Source: Gammaproteobacteria bacterium
Lineage (GTDB): Bacteria; Pseudomonadota; Gammaproteobacteria; Pseudomonadales; Pseudohongiellaceae
NCBI GenBank assembly: GCA_002711845.1
Contig: PASF01000001.1
Location: forward strand, 426,275 to 479,535
DNA: 53,261 bases
Reading direction: 5' to 3'
The notes under the pieces were generated by a model. It was not told the origin of the DNA. It did not search any database and worked only from the letters and a program-made list of their open reading frames with translations. Made by a program: the position numbers and the translations under genes. Positions 18,864 through 26,944 of the stretch are shown here, in pieces; within the stretch, counting starts at the first letter, position 1; the number at the start of each line of letters is the position of its first letter.

Positions 18864-19790
18864 ATGCTTAACGGGTTCAAAAAATTACAATTATTATCCG
18901 CTGCAGTTGCCGTGGGCTTTCTGGCCTGCTCACCGGGCGACACACAAACTTCCACCCAGATGACGCCTGCTGCAGAAGCCCAGAGCAATTCGGCAGCCAC
19001 GTCAATTCCGCGCATGCCGGATGGCAAGCCGGATCTGAACGGTATCTGGCAGGTGTTAAGCAACGCCAACAACAACCTTGAGCCAGCGCCACCAAAATCG
19101 GCCTTTGCCATGGTGCCCGGTGACTTTGTCCCGGTGCCGGCGCCGGAAGTGGTGGCCATGGGCGCTGTCGGCGCGGTGCCGGCCAGCCAGGGTGTCATCA
19201 CCACCAATGACGGCTACATCCCGTACAAGCCTGAGGCCCTGGCCCAGCGTGATGAGAACCGGGAAAACTGGCTCGAACGCGACCCGGAGATCAAATGTTT
19301 CATGCCGGGTGTGCCGCGTGCCACCTACCTGCCGCATCCTTTCCAGATTTTCCAGAGCGACAGCGCGTTCTTTGTCGCCTACTCGTTTGCCGGCGCTGTG
19401 CGCAATGTCTACCTTGAAGATCCGGGCGAAGCCCCCATTGATTCATGGATGGGACAGTCCCACGGATATTGGGAAGACGACACGTTTGTGGTGGAAGTCA
19501 GCGGTCTGATTGATCAGACCTGGTATGACCGGGCTGGTAATTACCGTTCATGGGAATCCACGGTTACCGAGCGCTACACCATGGTGGATGAGAATGTGAT
19601 CCAGTATGAGGCAACCATTGAAGATCCGCAGCTCTATACCGAGCCGTGGACAATCAGCATGCCGCTGTATCGCCGGCTTGAAGAAAACTTCGAACTTCCC
19701 CAGTTCAAATGTGTGGAGTTTGTGGAAGAACTGATGTTTGGCCGCTTCCGCAAGGGGCAGCCGATCGAAGACATGACCATGCCATTCTGA
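18864..19790 (+). CDS. Exported (probable lipoprotein) 'GKPDLNGIW' family protein
   Basis: 308 aa from ATG 18864, chosen because the signal peptide MLNGFKKLQLLSAAVAVGFL starts there; an in-frame ATG at 18798 would bury it. Cleavage at FLA-C would give a lipoprotein (lipobox not ideal). The mature part begins with a Thr/Ser/Ala-rich linker, then MPDGKPDLNGIWQ, and later WMGQSHGYWEDDTFVVE, ERYTMVDENVIQYE and TEPWT. Two mature cysteines (IKCFMPG and FKCVEF) could pair. It is a paralogue of the 351-aa product at 23055. Function unknown; it is likely periplasmic or outer-membrane attached. Confidence 0.85.
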   Translation: MLNGFKKLQLLSAAVAVGFLACSPGDTQTSTQMTPAAEAQSNSAATSIPRMPDGKPDLNGIWQVLSNANNNLEPAPPKSAFAMVPGDFVPVPAPEVVAMGAVGAVPASQGVITTNDGYIPYKPEALAQRDENRENWLERDPEIKCFMPGVPRATYLPHPFQIFQSDSAFFVAYSFAGAVRNVYLEDPGEAPIDSWMGQSHGYWEDDTFVVEVSGLIDQTWYDRAGNYRSWESTVTERYTMVDENVIQYEATIEDPQLYTEPWTISMPLYRRLEENFELPQFKCVEFVEELMFGRFRKGQPIEDMTMPF

Positions 19791-19953
19791 CAGACCGGCT
19801 GCTGACGGGTTCAGGCCGTGTTAAGGCGCGACACCGCATAATGCGACAAAAGAACGGTGACAGACGCCAGGCAGACCTGATCAGCACTGGATTTGGGATG
19901 CCCAGAGATGTAACATTTTACTTAGCTTAGCTAAATGAATAGGGGTGATTGAT

Positions 19954-20403
19954 ATGAAAATGAAACTGCTTGTAGCTGCTGTAGCAGTCGTTGGTGGCAT
20001 TGCTGCCATGGGCGTTAAGACACCGGCAACCGCGCACCATGCGTTCTCTGCCGAATTTGATGCCAACCTGCCGGTAGCACTGCGTGGTCCGATTACACGC
20101 GTGGAGTGGATTAATCCCCATTCCTGGATCCACCTGAACCACACCAATGATGATGGCAGTGAGCAGGTATGGATGGCCGAAGGTGGTACGCCAAACACGC
20201 TGCTGCGTCGTGGCATCAACCGTCGTTCTCTGGAAATCGGCACGGAAATCGTGGTAACCGGCTATCAGAGTAAAGACCGTCTGTGCTCACCGGCCTGTCG
20301 TGCCAACGGACGTGACATCACGTTCCCGGATGGCCGCAAGCTGTTCATGGGTTCATCAGGCATTGGTGCACCGGATGACGGTGCGGATCCGGGCGGACAG
20401 TAA
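19954..20403 (+). CDS. DUF6152 family periplasmic protein
   Basis: 149 aa. A signal peptide ends at TPATA, and the mature chain starts HHAFSAEFDANLPV, the hallmark HHAF/S start of DUF6152 proteins. It continues with RGPITRVEWINPHSWIHL, a small beta-barrel (OB-like) core, and FPDGRKLFMGSS near the end. The paired N-terminal histidines could bind metal (inference). AGGGGTG precedes ATG 19954. It sits between the two 'GKPDLNGIW' genes, an association I have seen in related genomes. A strong terminator follows. Confidence 0.85.
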   Translation: MKMKLLVAAVAVVGGIAAMGVKTPATAHHAFSAEFDANLPVALRGPITRVEWINPHSWIHLNHTNDDGSEQVWMAEGGTPNTLLRRGINRRSLEIGTEIVVTGYQSKDRLCSPACRANGRDITFPDGRKLFMGSSGIGAPDDGADPGGQ

Positions 20404-20456
20404 CCTTCTGACCTGACGCCTGCCTATACGGGCACCAGGGTCTGAACGATAAAAAC

Positions 20457-20493
20457 AGCGCCTGTTTGAGCCGAATCAAACAGGCGCTTTTTT
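20457..20493 (+). terminator. Rho-independent terminator after the DUF6152 gene
   Basis: A perfect 13-bp stem, AGCGCCTGTTTGA (20457-20469) and TCAAACAGGCGCT (20476-20488), with a 6-nt loop and a run of six T. It separates the exported protein/DUF6152 transcript from the cytochrome gene. Confidence 0.95.
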
Positions 20494-20539
20494 ATGCGTG
20501 TTATTTTAGTGGTCATCAATCCGGATAGAGGATGAGGTT

Positions 20540-20944
20540 ATGTTAAACAAGCTGATGTCGGCTTCAGCGTTGCTGGCGCTGTCTGTGGGTGTGCTGGCAG
20601 CCGATTCGCCCATGCAGGCGACTGCCGACATGTCCGAGCTGATGACACGTATCATCCAGCCAGCATCGGATGCGGTGTTTTATGTGTCGCGCACGCCGCC
20701 CGGGGATGATGCTGCGTGGCGTGAGATGGAGAACATGACGCTGATGCTGGCCGAGTCGGCCAATCTGCTGCTGATTCCCGGCTATACGCAGGCATCAGAG
20801 CAGTGGCTGCGCGATACCCTGTTGATGCGGGACGCAGCAGTGGCAGCCTGGGAGGCCGCCCAGGCCAGGGATCTGGAGGTACTGATGGATCTCAATGGCG
20901 CGTTGTACGACTCGTGTGAGAGCTGCCATATCGCTACCCGATAG
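20540..20944 (+). CDS. Small c-type cytochrome, cytochrome c-prime-like, heme motif at C-terminus
   Basis: 134 aa. A signal peptide (cleavage after VLA) is followed by a helical domain and CESCH at residues 126-130, only four residues before the end. A single CxxCH at the C-terminus is the cytochrome c-prime arrangement. It aligns with the lipoprotein cytochrome at 22268: MSELMTRIIQPASD against MTEFMAHVLEPTAD, then a helix ending in CxxCH. It is predicted to be periplasmic with one covalent heme. The role (electron transfer or gas/peroxide binding) is unknown. A 7-bp inverted repeat spans the stop codon (20930-20948). Confidence 0.8.
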   Translation: MLNKLMSASALLALSVGVLAADSPMQATADMSELMTRIIQPASDAVFYVSRTPPGDDAAWREMENMTLMLAESANLLLIPGYTQASEQWLRDTLLMRDAAVAAWEAAQARDLEVLMDLNGALYDSCESCHIATR

Positions 20945-20961
20945 CGATTGCCGTGAGGGTG

Positions 20962-21528
20962 TCAGTCACCGAATACCGGTGACGGTGTCCGATCAGTGCT
21001 GCCGCCGCCGCGGTATTCCGTAGCGAGAACATAGAAACCGGATGTTTGCAGGCGCAGGGTAACGGTGTCGAAGCCCCGGTTCTCCCAAAACCAGCCATGC
21101 ATGCCGTTGAACGCGGCCTCGTAGACGCCCATACTGCGGTCTGCATCACCTGCCGCGTAACTTTCTTCGGCATCCTCCACCGTGAGGTTTTCCGCATGCA
21201 TGTCATAGTACAGATCACCGTCGGCGTGCCAGCTGTACACCAGGCCATTGCCCTGGTCCATCAGGTACTTGTACTCCAGTGACTGGAAAGGCTCCAGGAT
21301 AAACTCGACCTCATCGGTCTTGTGAAATTCCAGCTGGCTGTGCAGGGCGTCGGCGGTAGTCTGTGATACGCCGCTGAGTCCCAGCACGCGTCCTGTGCCC
21401 AGCGGATCCCTGCCAAACTCGGCTGGCAATATGATTGCCACAAATACTGCAATGGCAGCCACAAATGCTGCGCTGATGGCGACGGCCAGGTTGCGGTTGG
21501 TTTTGGGTTGGGTTTGATTGGGCGCCAT
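20962..21528 (-). CDS. Membrane-anchored periplasmic protein (annotated in relatives as transmembrane anchor protein)
   Basis: 188 aa. One N-terminal membrane helix (about residues 14-35) is followed by a periplasmic domain with LEFHKTDEVEFILEPFQSLEYKY, YSWHADGDLYYDMHAE and GMHGWFWENRG. The domain is rich in Trp, Tyr, His and acidic residues, which could mean metal or heme contact, but this is inference. GGAG precedes the ATG. It is the last gene of the minus-strand run cytochrome-hupE-anchor (32-nt gap after hupE) and converges on the small cytochrome gene. Confidence 0.75.
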   Translation of the reverse strand: MAPNQTQPKTNRNLAVAISAAFVAAIAVFVAIILPAEFGRDPLGTGRVLGLSGVSQTTADALHSQLEFHKTDEVEFILEPFQSLEYKYLMDQGNGLVYSWHADGDLYYDMHAENLTVEDAEESYAAGDADRSMGVYEAAFNGMHGWFWENRGFDTVTLRLQTSGFYVLATEYRGGGSTDRTPSPVFGD

Positions 21529-21560
21529 GACGGAGTTCTCCGGTAAGGTTAGGTCAGTCG

Positions 21561-22268
21561 TCAGCCGGCAAGTTGCCAGGCCGTCAGTTGGTAAATCAGC
21601 AGCATGAAGCCGGCACTCATCAACACGGCATTACTGATGTACGCCGTGCTCTCAAAAGACGGATGTTTACGCCAGACACTGAACACGGCCACGATCAGAG
21701 ACAGGCCGATGATCTGGCCGATTTCCACGCCGATGTTGAAGCTGATGAGATTGATGATCAGGCCATCAGGGTTCAGTTCAAGTTCCTGCAGACTGGTGGC
21801 CAGCCCGAAGCCATGAAGCAGGCCGAATATCAGCACTGCCAGGCGCGTGTCCGGGTGCCACCGACCCAGCCGGTCCAGCGCGCCCATGTTCTCCAGTGCC
21901 TTGTAGACCACGGACAGGGCAATCACCGCATCAATCAGGTAGGCGTTGGCGTGAATATCAGCCAGTACCCCGAAGATCAGCGTGACACTGTGGCCGATGG
22001 CGAACAGCGTGACGTATTGGACGATCTGACCCGGACGCGACAAGAAGAACACCACGCCAGCCAGAAACAGCAGGTGATCGTAGCCGGTCACCATGTGTTT
22101 GGCGCCCAGATAGATAAACGGGAAAATGGCGGCGCCGGCGTTGCCAGCAACGAAGGCGGCATCGCCGTCAGCAATATTGTGGGCGTGCGCCACACCCACC
22201 GCCAGCATGGTTGCCAGCAATACGGCCAGCACGCGCAGGGTGGTGTTGAACAGATGGGTGCCGGGCAT
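21561..22268 (-). CDS. HupE/UreJ family membrane protein
   Basis: 235 aa. A signal-like first segment is followed by about six membrane helices. Family motifs are clear: KHMVTGYDHLLFLAGVVFF, LFAIGHSVTLIFG and FGLLHGFGLA. HupE/UreJ proteins are linked to nickel or cobalt uptake for hydrogenase and urease, but no such enzymes are here, so the transported ion is open. The ATG overlaps the cytochrome stop (TGATG), giving tight coupling. Confidence 0.9.
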   Translation of the reverse strand: MPGTHLFNTTLRVLAVLLATMLAVGVAHAHNIADGDAAFVAGNAGAAIFPFIYLGAKHMVTGYDHLLFLAGVVFFLSRPGQIVQYVTLFAIGHSVTLIFGVLADIHANAYLIDAVIALSVVYKALENMGALDRLGRWHPDTRLAVLIFGLLHGFGLATSLQELELNPDGLIINLISFNIGVEIGQIIGLSLIVAVFSVWRKHPSFESTAYISNAVLMSAGFMLLIYQLTAWQLAG

Positions 22269-22783
22269 CAGTCTGCCAGGCTGCCGGGCGCAAAGCGCGA
22301 CAGTATCTCCGGGTTGAAAGCCTGGTGGCAGGCGGTACAGACACTGTAGAGCTGCGCGCCGGCCTGGAATATGGCTTCCTCGTCCTGTTCACGTGCGGCC
22401 TGCATGGCGGTGAGCCCCACGGTGCTCATGGCCTGGGAATAGGTCGTCCACTCTGGCTGGGGCATGGTGCGTCCCGGCAACATCATGGCATTACCGGCTT
22501 CGACAATCGTGGCCGCCAGGTTTTCTACCCGCTGCCAGCCTTCGTCGTCGGTAGGATACAGCTCGTAGTAGCCATCCACCTCATCAAGCACCCAGCCCGC
22601 CGAGCGCCAAAGGCCGTCGGCAGTCGGCTCCAGCACATGAGCCATGAATTCGGTCATGTTCAGGGTCAGATTGTATGTCGGCGCGCTGTCAGTCGCAGGC
22701 GTATCAACGGCGGACTCACTGCAAGCGGCCAGCATCACGGTGCCCAGCAACAAACAGGACTTCAGGTGTCTGCAGAGTGTCAT
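22268..22783 (-). CDS. Lipoprotein c-type cytochrome, cytochrome c-prime-like
   Basis: 171 aa. Signal peptide with lipobox LAAC (cleavage before C21), so probably lipid-anchored in the periplasm. The helical domain ends with CTACH at residues 149-153 followed by QAFNPE, a better c-prime ending than its paralogue at 20540. It is the first gene of a three-gene run with hupE and the membrane-anchored protein, under a good promoter at 22861-22890. Redox partner unknown. Confidence 0.82.
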   Translation of the reverse strand: MTLCRHLKSCLLLGTVMLAACSESAVDTPATDSAPTYNLTLNMTEFMAHVLEPTADGLWRSAGWVLDEVDGYYELYPTDDEGWQRVENLAATIVEAGNAMMLPGRTMPQPEWTTYSQAMSTVGLTAMQAAREQDEEAIFQAGAQLYSVCTACHQAFNPEILSRFAPGSLAD

Positions 22784-22860
22784 TCGGATTCCTGTGTATC
22801 AGCCAGACTGCAAGGCGGGATCTCAGGATCCAGCATGCGCCGACAATAAATTGGATTAGC

Positions 22861-22890
22861 ATGATAAGCCCGTTCAGTATCGCATATCAA
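22861..22890 (-). promoter_or_regulatory. Sigma-70 promoter for the cytochrome-hupE-anchor run
   Basis: On the minus strand: TTGATA (-35, 22890-22885), 18 nt, TATCAT (-10, 22866-22861). Both boxes match the consensus at five of six positions. The start codon is at 22783. The remaining divergent region to 23054 shows no clear operator; it holds a run of eight G at 22962-22969. Confidence 0.65.
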
Positions 22891-23054
22891 CATGGCCAAT
22901 GGCGCCAGCGTGCGGCGATTCGCCGCATCTTTGCCGCCGTCCGGCGATAGTGCGGCACGACGGGGGGGGCCGGCCGACAGTTCTTGATTCCTGCCCACAG
23001 GTGGTTTAGTTTGCAGTCTGTTCCTTAAACAATAATGACAGGGGAATCGGGACC

Positions 23055-24110
23055 ATGAGTCTTTCTACCGTATCCACATGCGGCGACAGTTTGTCTGCGC
23101 GCCCGACATTATCAGCCAGCCGGATGTTTATGCCGGCGCTGGGGCTGGCAGCCTTGCTGATGGCCTCACCCGTGGTGGCCGCCCAGGACACTTACGAACC
23201 GCCCCGGACGCCATCGGGCAAACCCGATTTCCAAGGTCTGTGGACCAATGCCTCCATCACCACACTGCAGCGTGACGGTCGTTATGACAAGCTGGTGCTG
23301 GACCCGGACGAATTGGCGGCGGTCACTGCGGCGCACCCGCAGAATGTGCGCCAGGCAACGGATGACAATCTGCAGGCCGGCGAGCTGCTGGACGGCTCGG
23401 ATCTGGGTATGGGGCGCGGCTACAACGCCTTCTGGATCGACCCGGGCAGCAGCTTTGGGCTGGTCAGGGGGGAGCACCGCACCTCCTGGATCATCGAACC
23501 CGAAAATGGCCGTATCCCGTATTCTGAAGAAGGACAGCAGTTGCGCCGGGAGTACCGCGCCCACTTCAGCAGTAATGATGGCCCCGAAGGCCGCTCGCTG
23601 GGCGAGCGCTGCCTGATCGGCTTTGGCGGCACCGGCGGCCCGCCGATGCTCAATGTGTTATACAACAATCATTACCGGTTTGTGCAGACCGATGACTACA
23701 TGATGATCCTGGTGGAAATGAACCAGGATGCCCGCATCATCCCCATCAATGGCGAGCACCGGCCGGCAGCCCTGCAGCAGTGGCTCGGAGATTCCATCGG
23801 CTGGTGGGAAGGTGACACGCTGGTTGTGGAGACACGTCACCTGCATCCCCAGCAGGCCGGCAGCGGTCAGGTCAACCTGTCCGAACAGGGGCGTGTCATT
23901 GAGCGCTTTACCCGGTATTCCGACGATCAGATCCTGTACGAATTCGAAGTCGACGACCCGGTTTACTACACGCAGGTCTGGCGCGGTGAGATGAGTTTCA
24001 ACACGACCGATTCGCGCATGTACGAATATGCCTGCCATGAAGGCAATTACGGTCTGCCGGGCATCCTGGCTGGCGAACGGCGCGCAGAAGCAGATGCGGC
24101 ATCGCAGTGA
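23055..24110 (+). CDS. Exported 'GKPDLNGIW' family protein (paralogue of 18864)
   Basis: 351 aa. A long N-terminal region then a signal peptide hydrophobic core, cleaved after VVAA. The mature chain starts with TPSGKPDFQGLWTN and has WLGDSIGWWEGDTLVVE, ERFTRYSDDQILYEFE and YYTQVWRGEM. These segments line up with the 308-aa protein at 18864. Two mature cysteines (ERCLIGF, EYACHEGNY) fall at matching places. GGGG precedes the ATG at 9-10 nt. The family is widespread in soil and marine bacteria without known function. Confidence 0.85.
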   Translation: MSLSTVSTCGDSLSARPTLSASRMFMPALGLAALLMASPVVAAQDTYEPPRTPSGKPDFQGLWTNASITTLQRDGRYDKLVLDPDELAAVTAAHPQNVRQATDDNLQAGELLDGSDLGMGRGYNAFWIDPGSSFGLVRGEHRTSWIIEPENGRIPYSEEGQQLRREYRAHFSSNDGPEGRSLGERCLIGFGGTGGPPMLNVLYNNHYRFVQTDDYMMILVEMNQDARIIPINGEHRPAALQQWLGDSIGWWEGDTLVVETRHLHPQQAGSGQVNLSEQGRVIERFTRYSDDQILYEFEVDDPVYYTQVWRGEMSFNTTDSRMYEYACHEGNYGLPGILAGERRAEADAASQ

Positions 24111-24154
24111 GGATTGAGGCCCGGCCAGACCGGGCGCAGCAGTGAAGATATAAA

Positions 24155-24183
24155 TTGCAAATCTAAATGAGAGCAATTATCAT
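24155..24183 (+). promoter_or_regulatory. Sigma-70 promoter of the iron transporter operon
   Basis: TTGCAA (24155-24160), 17 nt, TATCAT (24178-24183). The -10 is inside the Fur box, so a bound repressor would block RNA polymerase. Confidence 0.65.
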
Positions 24184-24187
24184 TATC
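24169..24187 (-). promoter_or_regulatory. Fur box (iron-responsive operator)
   Basis: Read on the minus strand, the 19 bases GATAATGATAATTGCTCTC match the Fur consensus GATAATGATAATCATTATC at 15 of 19 positions, including the first 12 in a row. It overlaps the promoter -10 box and lies about 35 nt before the fbpA-like start. Confidence 0.85.
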
Positions 24188-24222
24188 CCGATTATCAGAC
24201 AATTCTGTTTCGGGAGATTGGT

Positions 24223-25254
24223 ATGCAGTTGGGTCAATTAAAGAAAATCTGTTTGTCTTCGGTCGCGACATTGAGCCTGCTGGCGGCCGGTGTACTCAGT
24301 GCGGCGGAAGTCAATGTTTACTCCGCACGTGAGGAGAACCTGATCAAGCCGATCCTTGATCGTTTCTCGGAGCAGACCGGCATCACCGTCAACCTGATCA
24401 CCGGTGGGGCTGATGAACTGATTACCCGAATGGAGCTTGAAGGTGCCAACTCCCCTGCAGACCTGCTGCTTACCGTGGATGTGGGGCGCCTGCATCGTGC
24501 AGAAGCAATGGGATTGCTGCAGCCCGTTGAGTCTGAGGTGCTGACCTCACAGATTCCTGAACAATACCGTGACGAAGACAATCGCTGGTTCGCCGTGTCG
24601 TTGCGCTCACGCGTGATTGTTTATGACAAAGAGCGCGTTGACCCGGCAGAGCTGTCGACCTATGAAGACCTCGCTGATCCGAAATGGGCCGGCAAGGTCT
24701 GTATCCGGTCATCATCCAATATCTATAACCAGTCCCTGACTGCATCAATGGTCAGCCACCATGGTGCAGAGGCGACTGAAGAGTGGGCGCGTGGACTGGT
24801 GGCCAATATGGCGCGCAACCCCCAGGGCGGTGACCGTGACCAGATTGCGGCGGTTGCCGTCGGCCAGTGCGGGCTGGCAGTGGTCAACACCTACTACCTG
24901 GCAGGCATGTTGAACGCCACGTCCAGTGACCAGGTGGAGCAGGCACAGGCCGTCGCTGTATTCTGGCCTAACCAGGACGGGCGTGGTGCCCACATCAATG
25001 TCAGTGGTGCCGGCGTCAGTGAGCATGCACCCAACCGCGCAGAAGCGATTCAACTGCTGGAATACATGGTCAGTGATGAAGCGCAGACCTGGTATGCCGA
25101 AGCCAACAATGAGTATCCGGTACGAACCGATGTGCCGGTCAGCGACACCCTGGCCTCCTGGGGCGAATTCAAGGCGGACCCGCTTGCGCTGGATGAACTC
25201 GGTCTCCATAATGCCGAAGCCGTGCGTGTGATGGACAGAGCCGGCTGGAGATAA
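24223..25254 (+). CDS. fbpA: Fe(III) ABC transporter, periplasmic binding protein (FbpA/FutA/IdiA type)
   Basis: 343 aa, signal peptide cleaved near VLSAAE. The mature protein starts VNVYSAREE, typical of this family, with TGITVNLITGGADELITRM and PADLLLTVDVGRL. The paired iron-ligand tyrosines are present in VVNTYYLAG. It binds free ferric iron in the periplasm and passes it to the permease. GGGAGA lies upstream of the ATG. Regulated by the Fur box at 24169-24187. First gene of a three-gene operon. Confidence 0.94.
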   Translation: MQLGQLKKICLSSVATLSLLAAGVLSAAEVNVYSAREENLIKPILDRFSEQTGITVNLITGGADELITRMELEGANSPADLLLTVDVGRLHRAEAMGLLQPVESEVLTSQIPEQYRDEDNRWFAVSLRSRVIVYDKERVDPAELSTYEDLADPKWAGKVCIRSSSNIYNQSLTASMVSHHGAEATEEWARGLVANMARNPQGGDRDQIAAVAVGQCGLAVVNTYYLAGMLNATSSDQVEQAQAVAVFWPNQDGRGAHINVSGAGVSEHAPNRAEAIQLLEYMVSDEAQTWYAEANNEYPVRTDVPVSDTLASWGEFKADPLALDELGLHNAEAVRVMDRAGWR

Positions 25255-25303
25255 TGCAAGGTATGACAGCGCTTTGACCGGGTCGCGTACATTCAAAACC
25301 GCC

Positions 25304-26944
25304 ATGACTAAACACGGGGCAATAATTGCGATTATTGCCCTTTGTTTATTGCTGAGCGTCCCTGTCCTGACGGTTTTTTCCTCGATAGGCGCCAGCAGTG
25401 GGGGCGTGTGGGCGCACCTGGCCGACACGCTGCTGTGGGATTATATCGGTCAGTCACTGTTGCTGATGGCGGGTGTGGGGCTGATGGTGCTGGTGTTGGG
25501 TGTTGCCCCGGCCTGGCTGGTGACCATGAACCGCTTCCCCGGCAGCCGCTTGCTGGAGTGGGCGCTGGTCCTGCCGCTGGCGATGCCAGCTTACATCATT
25601 GCCTATACCTATACCGGCATGCTTGACGTCACCGGGCCGGTACAGGGCTTTATCCGTGATACCTTTGATCTGCGTTTCGGCGACTACTGGTTTCCGCAGA
25701 TTCGCTCGCTGGGCGGCGCGATCACCATGCTGTCGCTGGTCTTGTATCCCTACGTCTATCTGCTGTCCCGCATGGCTTTTCTGGAACAGTCAGTGTGTGT
25801 GCTGGAGGTCTCGCGTACCCTGGGTGCAGGGCCCTGGCGTGCCTTCACCCGGGTGGCTGTCCCGCTGGCGCGTCCGGCAATCATCGCCGGGCTGGCGCTG
25901 GTGCTGATGGAAACGCTGGCCGACTATGGCACGGTCCAGTATTTTGGCATTTCAACGTTCACCACGGGTATTTTCCGTACCTGGTTCGGCATGGGCAGCA
26001 GCACGGCTGCCGCGCAGCTGTCTGCCGTGCTGATGATCTTCATTCTGGTATTGGTGCTGACCGAACACTGGTCTCGCAGCCGGGCCCGTTACCATCATAC
26101 CAGCAGCAAATATTCCCGCCTGCCGCAAATCAGGTTGACCGGTTTTCGACAGTGGCTGGCGTTGGTTTTTTGTGCGGCCCCGGTCGTCCTGGGGTTTCTG
26201 ATTCCGTTTCTGCAACTGGCCTACTGGGCCTGGGATACCCGGGACCTGGTGGATTTCAGTGCTTTCCGCGAGCTGCTGTTCAACAGTCTGCGGCTGGCGC
26301 TGACGGCGGCCGTGATAGCCCTGGTGCTGGGTCTGTTCATCAGTTATGCCAAACGTCTGCAGCCGAATCTGACCATGCGCAGCAGCGTGCGAATCCTCAG
26401 TCTCGGTTACGCCATCCCGGGCACAGTGATCGCGGTGGGGGTGCTGATTCCGTTTGCCTGGGTGGACAACGCCATTGACGCCTGGATGCAGCAGCAGTTT
26501 GGTATCTCCACCGGACTGATTTTCAGCGGTACCCTGGTAGCCGTGGTGTTCGCCTATATCGTGCGTTTTCTGCCAGTCGCCATGAACACAGTGGACGCCG
26601 GACTGAGTAAAATACGGCCCAGTATGGACGATGCCGGGCGCTCCATGGGGATGGGCTCCTGGCAGATTCTGCGGCACATACACATACCCATGCTGCGCGG
26701 CAGTCTGCTGACCGCCAGTCTGCTGGTGTTTGTTGACGTATTAAAAGAGTTACCTGCCACGTTGATACTGCGCCCATTCAATTTCAATACGCTGGCCATC
26801 CGCACTTACGAACTGGCCAATCAGGAACGACTGACCGAGGCAGCTGCCTCAGCCCTGATGATTGTTCTGGCCGGCATCATTCCTGTTATCATCATCAGCT
26901 TATCCATTTCTGCATCCAGGCCTGGTCATGACGTACGCACTTGA
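25304..26944 (+). CDS. fbpB: Fe(III) ABC transporter, fused permease (FbpB type)
   Basis: 546 aa with about 12 membrane helices in two homologous halves, each with an ABC-permease EAA-like loop (LEVSRTLGAGPWRAFTRVAVPLARP in the first; DDAGRSMGMGSWQILRHIHIP in the second). It forms the channel for ferric iron. ATG 25304 (MTKHGAIIAI) is chosen as the membrane helix starts there; a TTG at 25274 is in frame. It overlaps the ATPase gene by 17 nt. Confidence 0.93.
   Translation: MTKHGAIIAIIALCLLLSVPVLTVFSSIGASSGGVWAHLADTLLWDYIGQSLLLMAGVGLMVLVLGVAPAWLVTMNRFPGSRLLEWALVLPLAMPAYIIAYTYTGMLDVTGPVQGFIRDTFDLRFGDYWFPQIRSLGGAITMLSLVLYPYVYLLSRMAFLEQSVCVLEVSRTLGAGPWRAFTRVAVPLARPAIIAGLALVLMETLADYGTVQYFGISTFTTGIFRTWFGMGSSTAAAQLSAVLMIFILVLVLTEHWSRSRARYHHTSSKYSRLPQIRLTGFRQWLALVFCAAPVVLGFLIPFLQLAYWAWDTRDLVDFSAFRELLFNSLRLALTAAVIALVLGLFISYAKRLQPNLTMRSSVRILSLGYAIPGTVIAVGVLIPFAWVDNAIDAWMQQQFGISTGLIFSGTLVAVVFAYIVRFLPVAMNTVDAGLSKIRPSMDDAGRSMGMGSWQILRHIHIPMLRGSLLTASLLVFVDVLKELPATLILRPFNFNTLAIRTYELANQERLTEAAASALMIVLAGIIPVIIISLSISASRPGHDVRT

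Noticed and set aside
22962-22969. Run of eight G as a sign of phase variation or frameshift
   Set aside because: It lies in an intergenic region, outside both candidate promoters and reading frames; no gene is affected.
24118-24134. GCCCGG-CCAGA-CCGGGC as terminator of the 351-aa protein gene
   Set aside because: A good 6-bp stem but followed by GCAGCAG, not by T residues; I do not call it a terminator.
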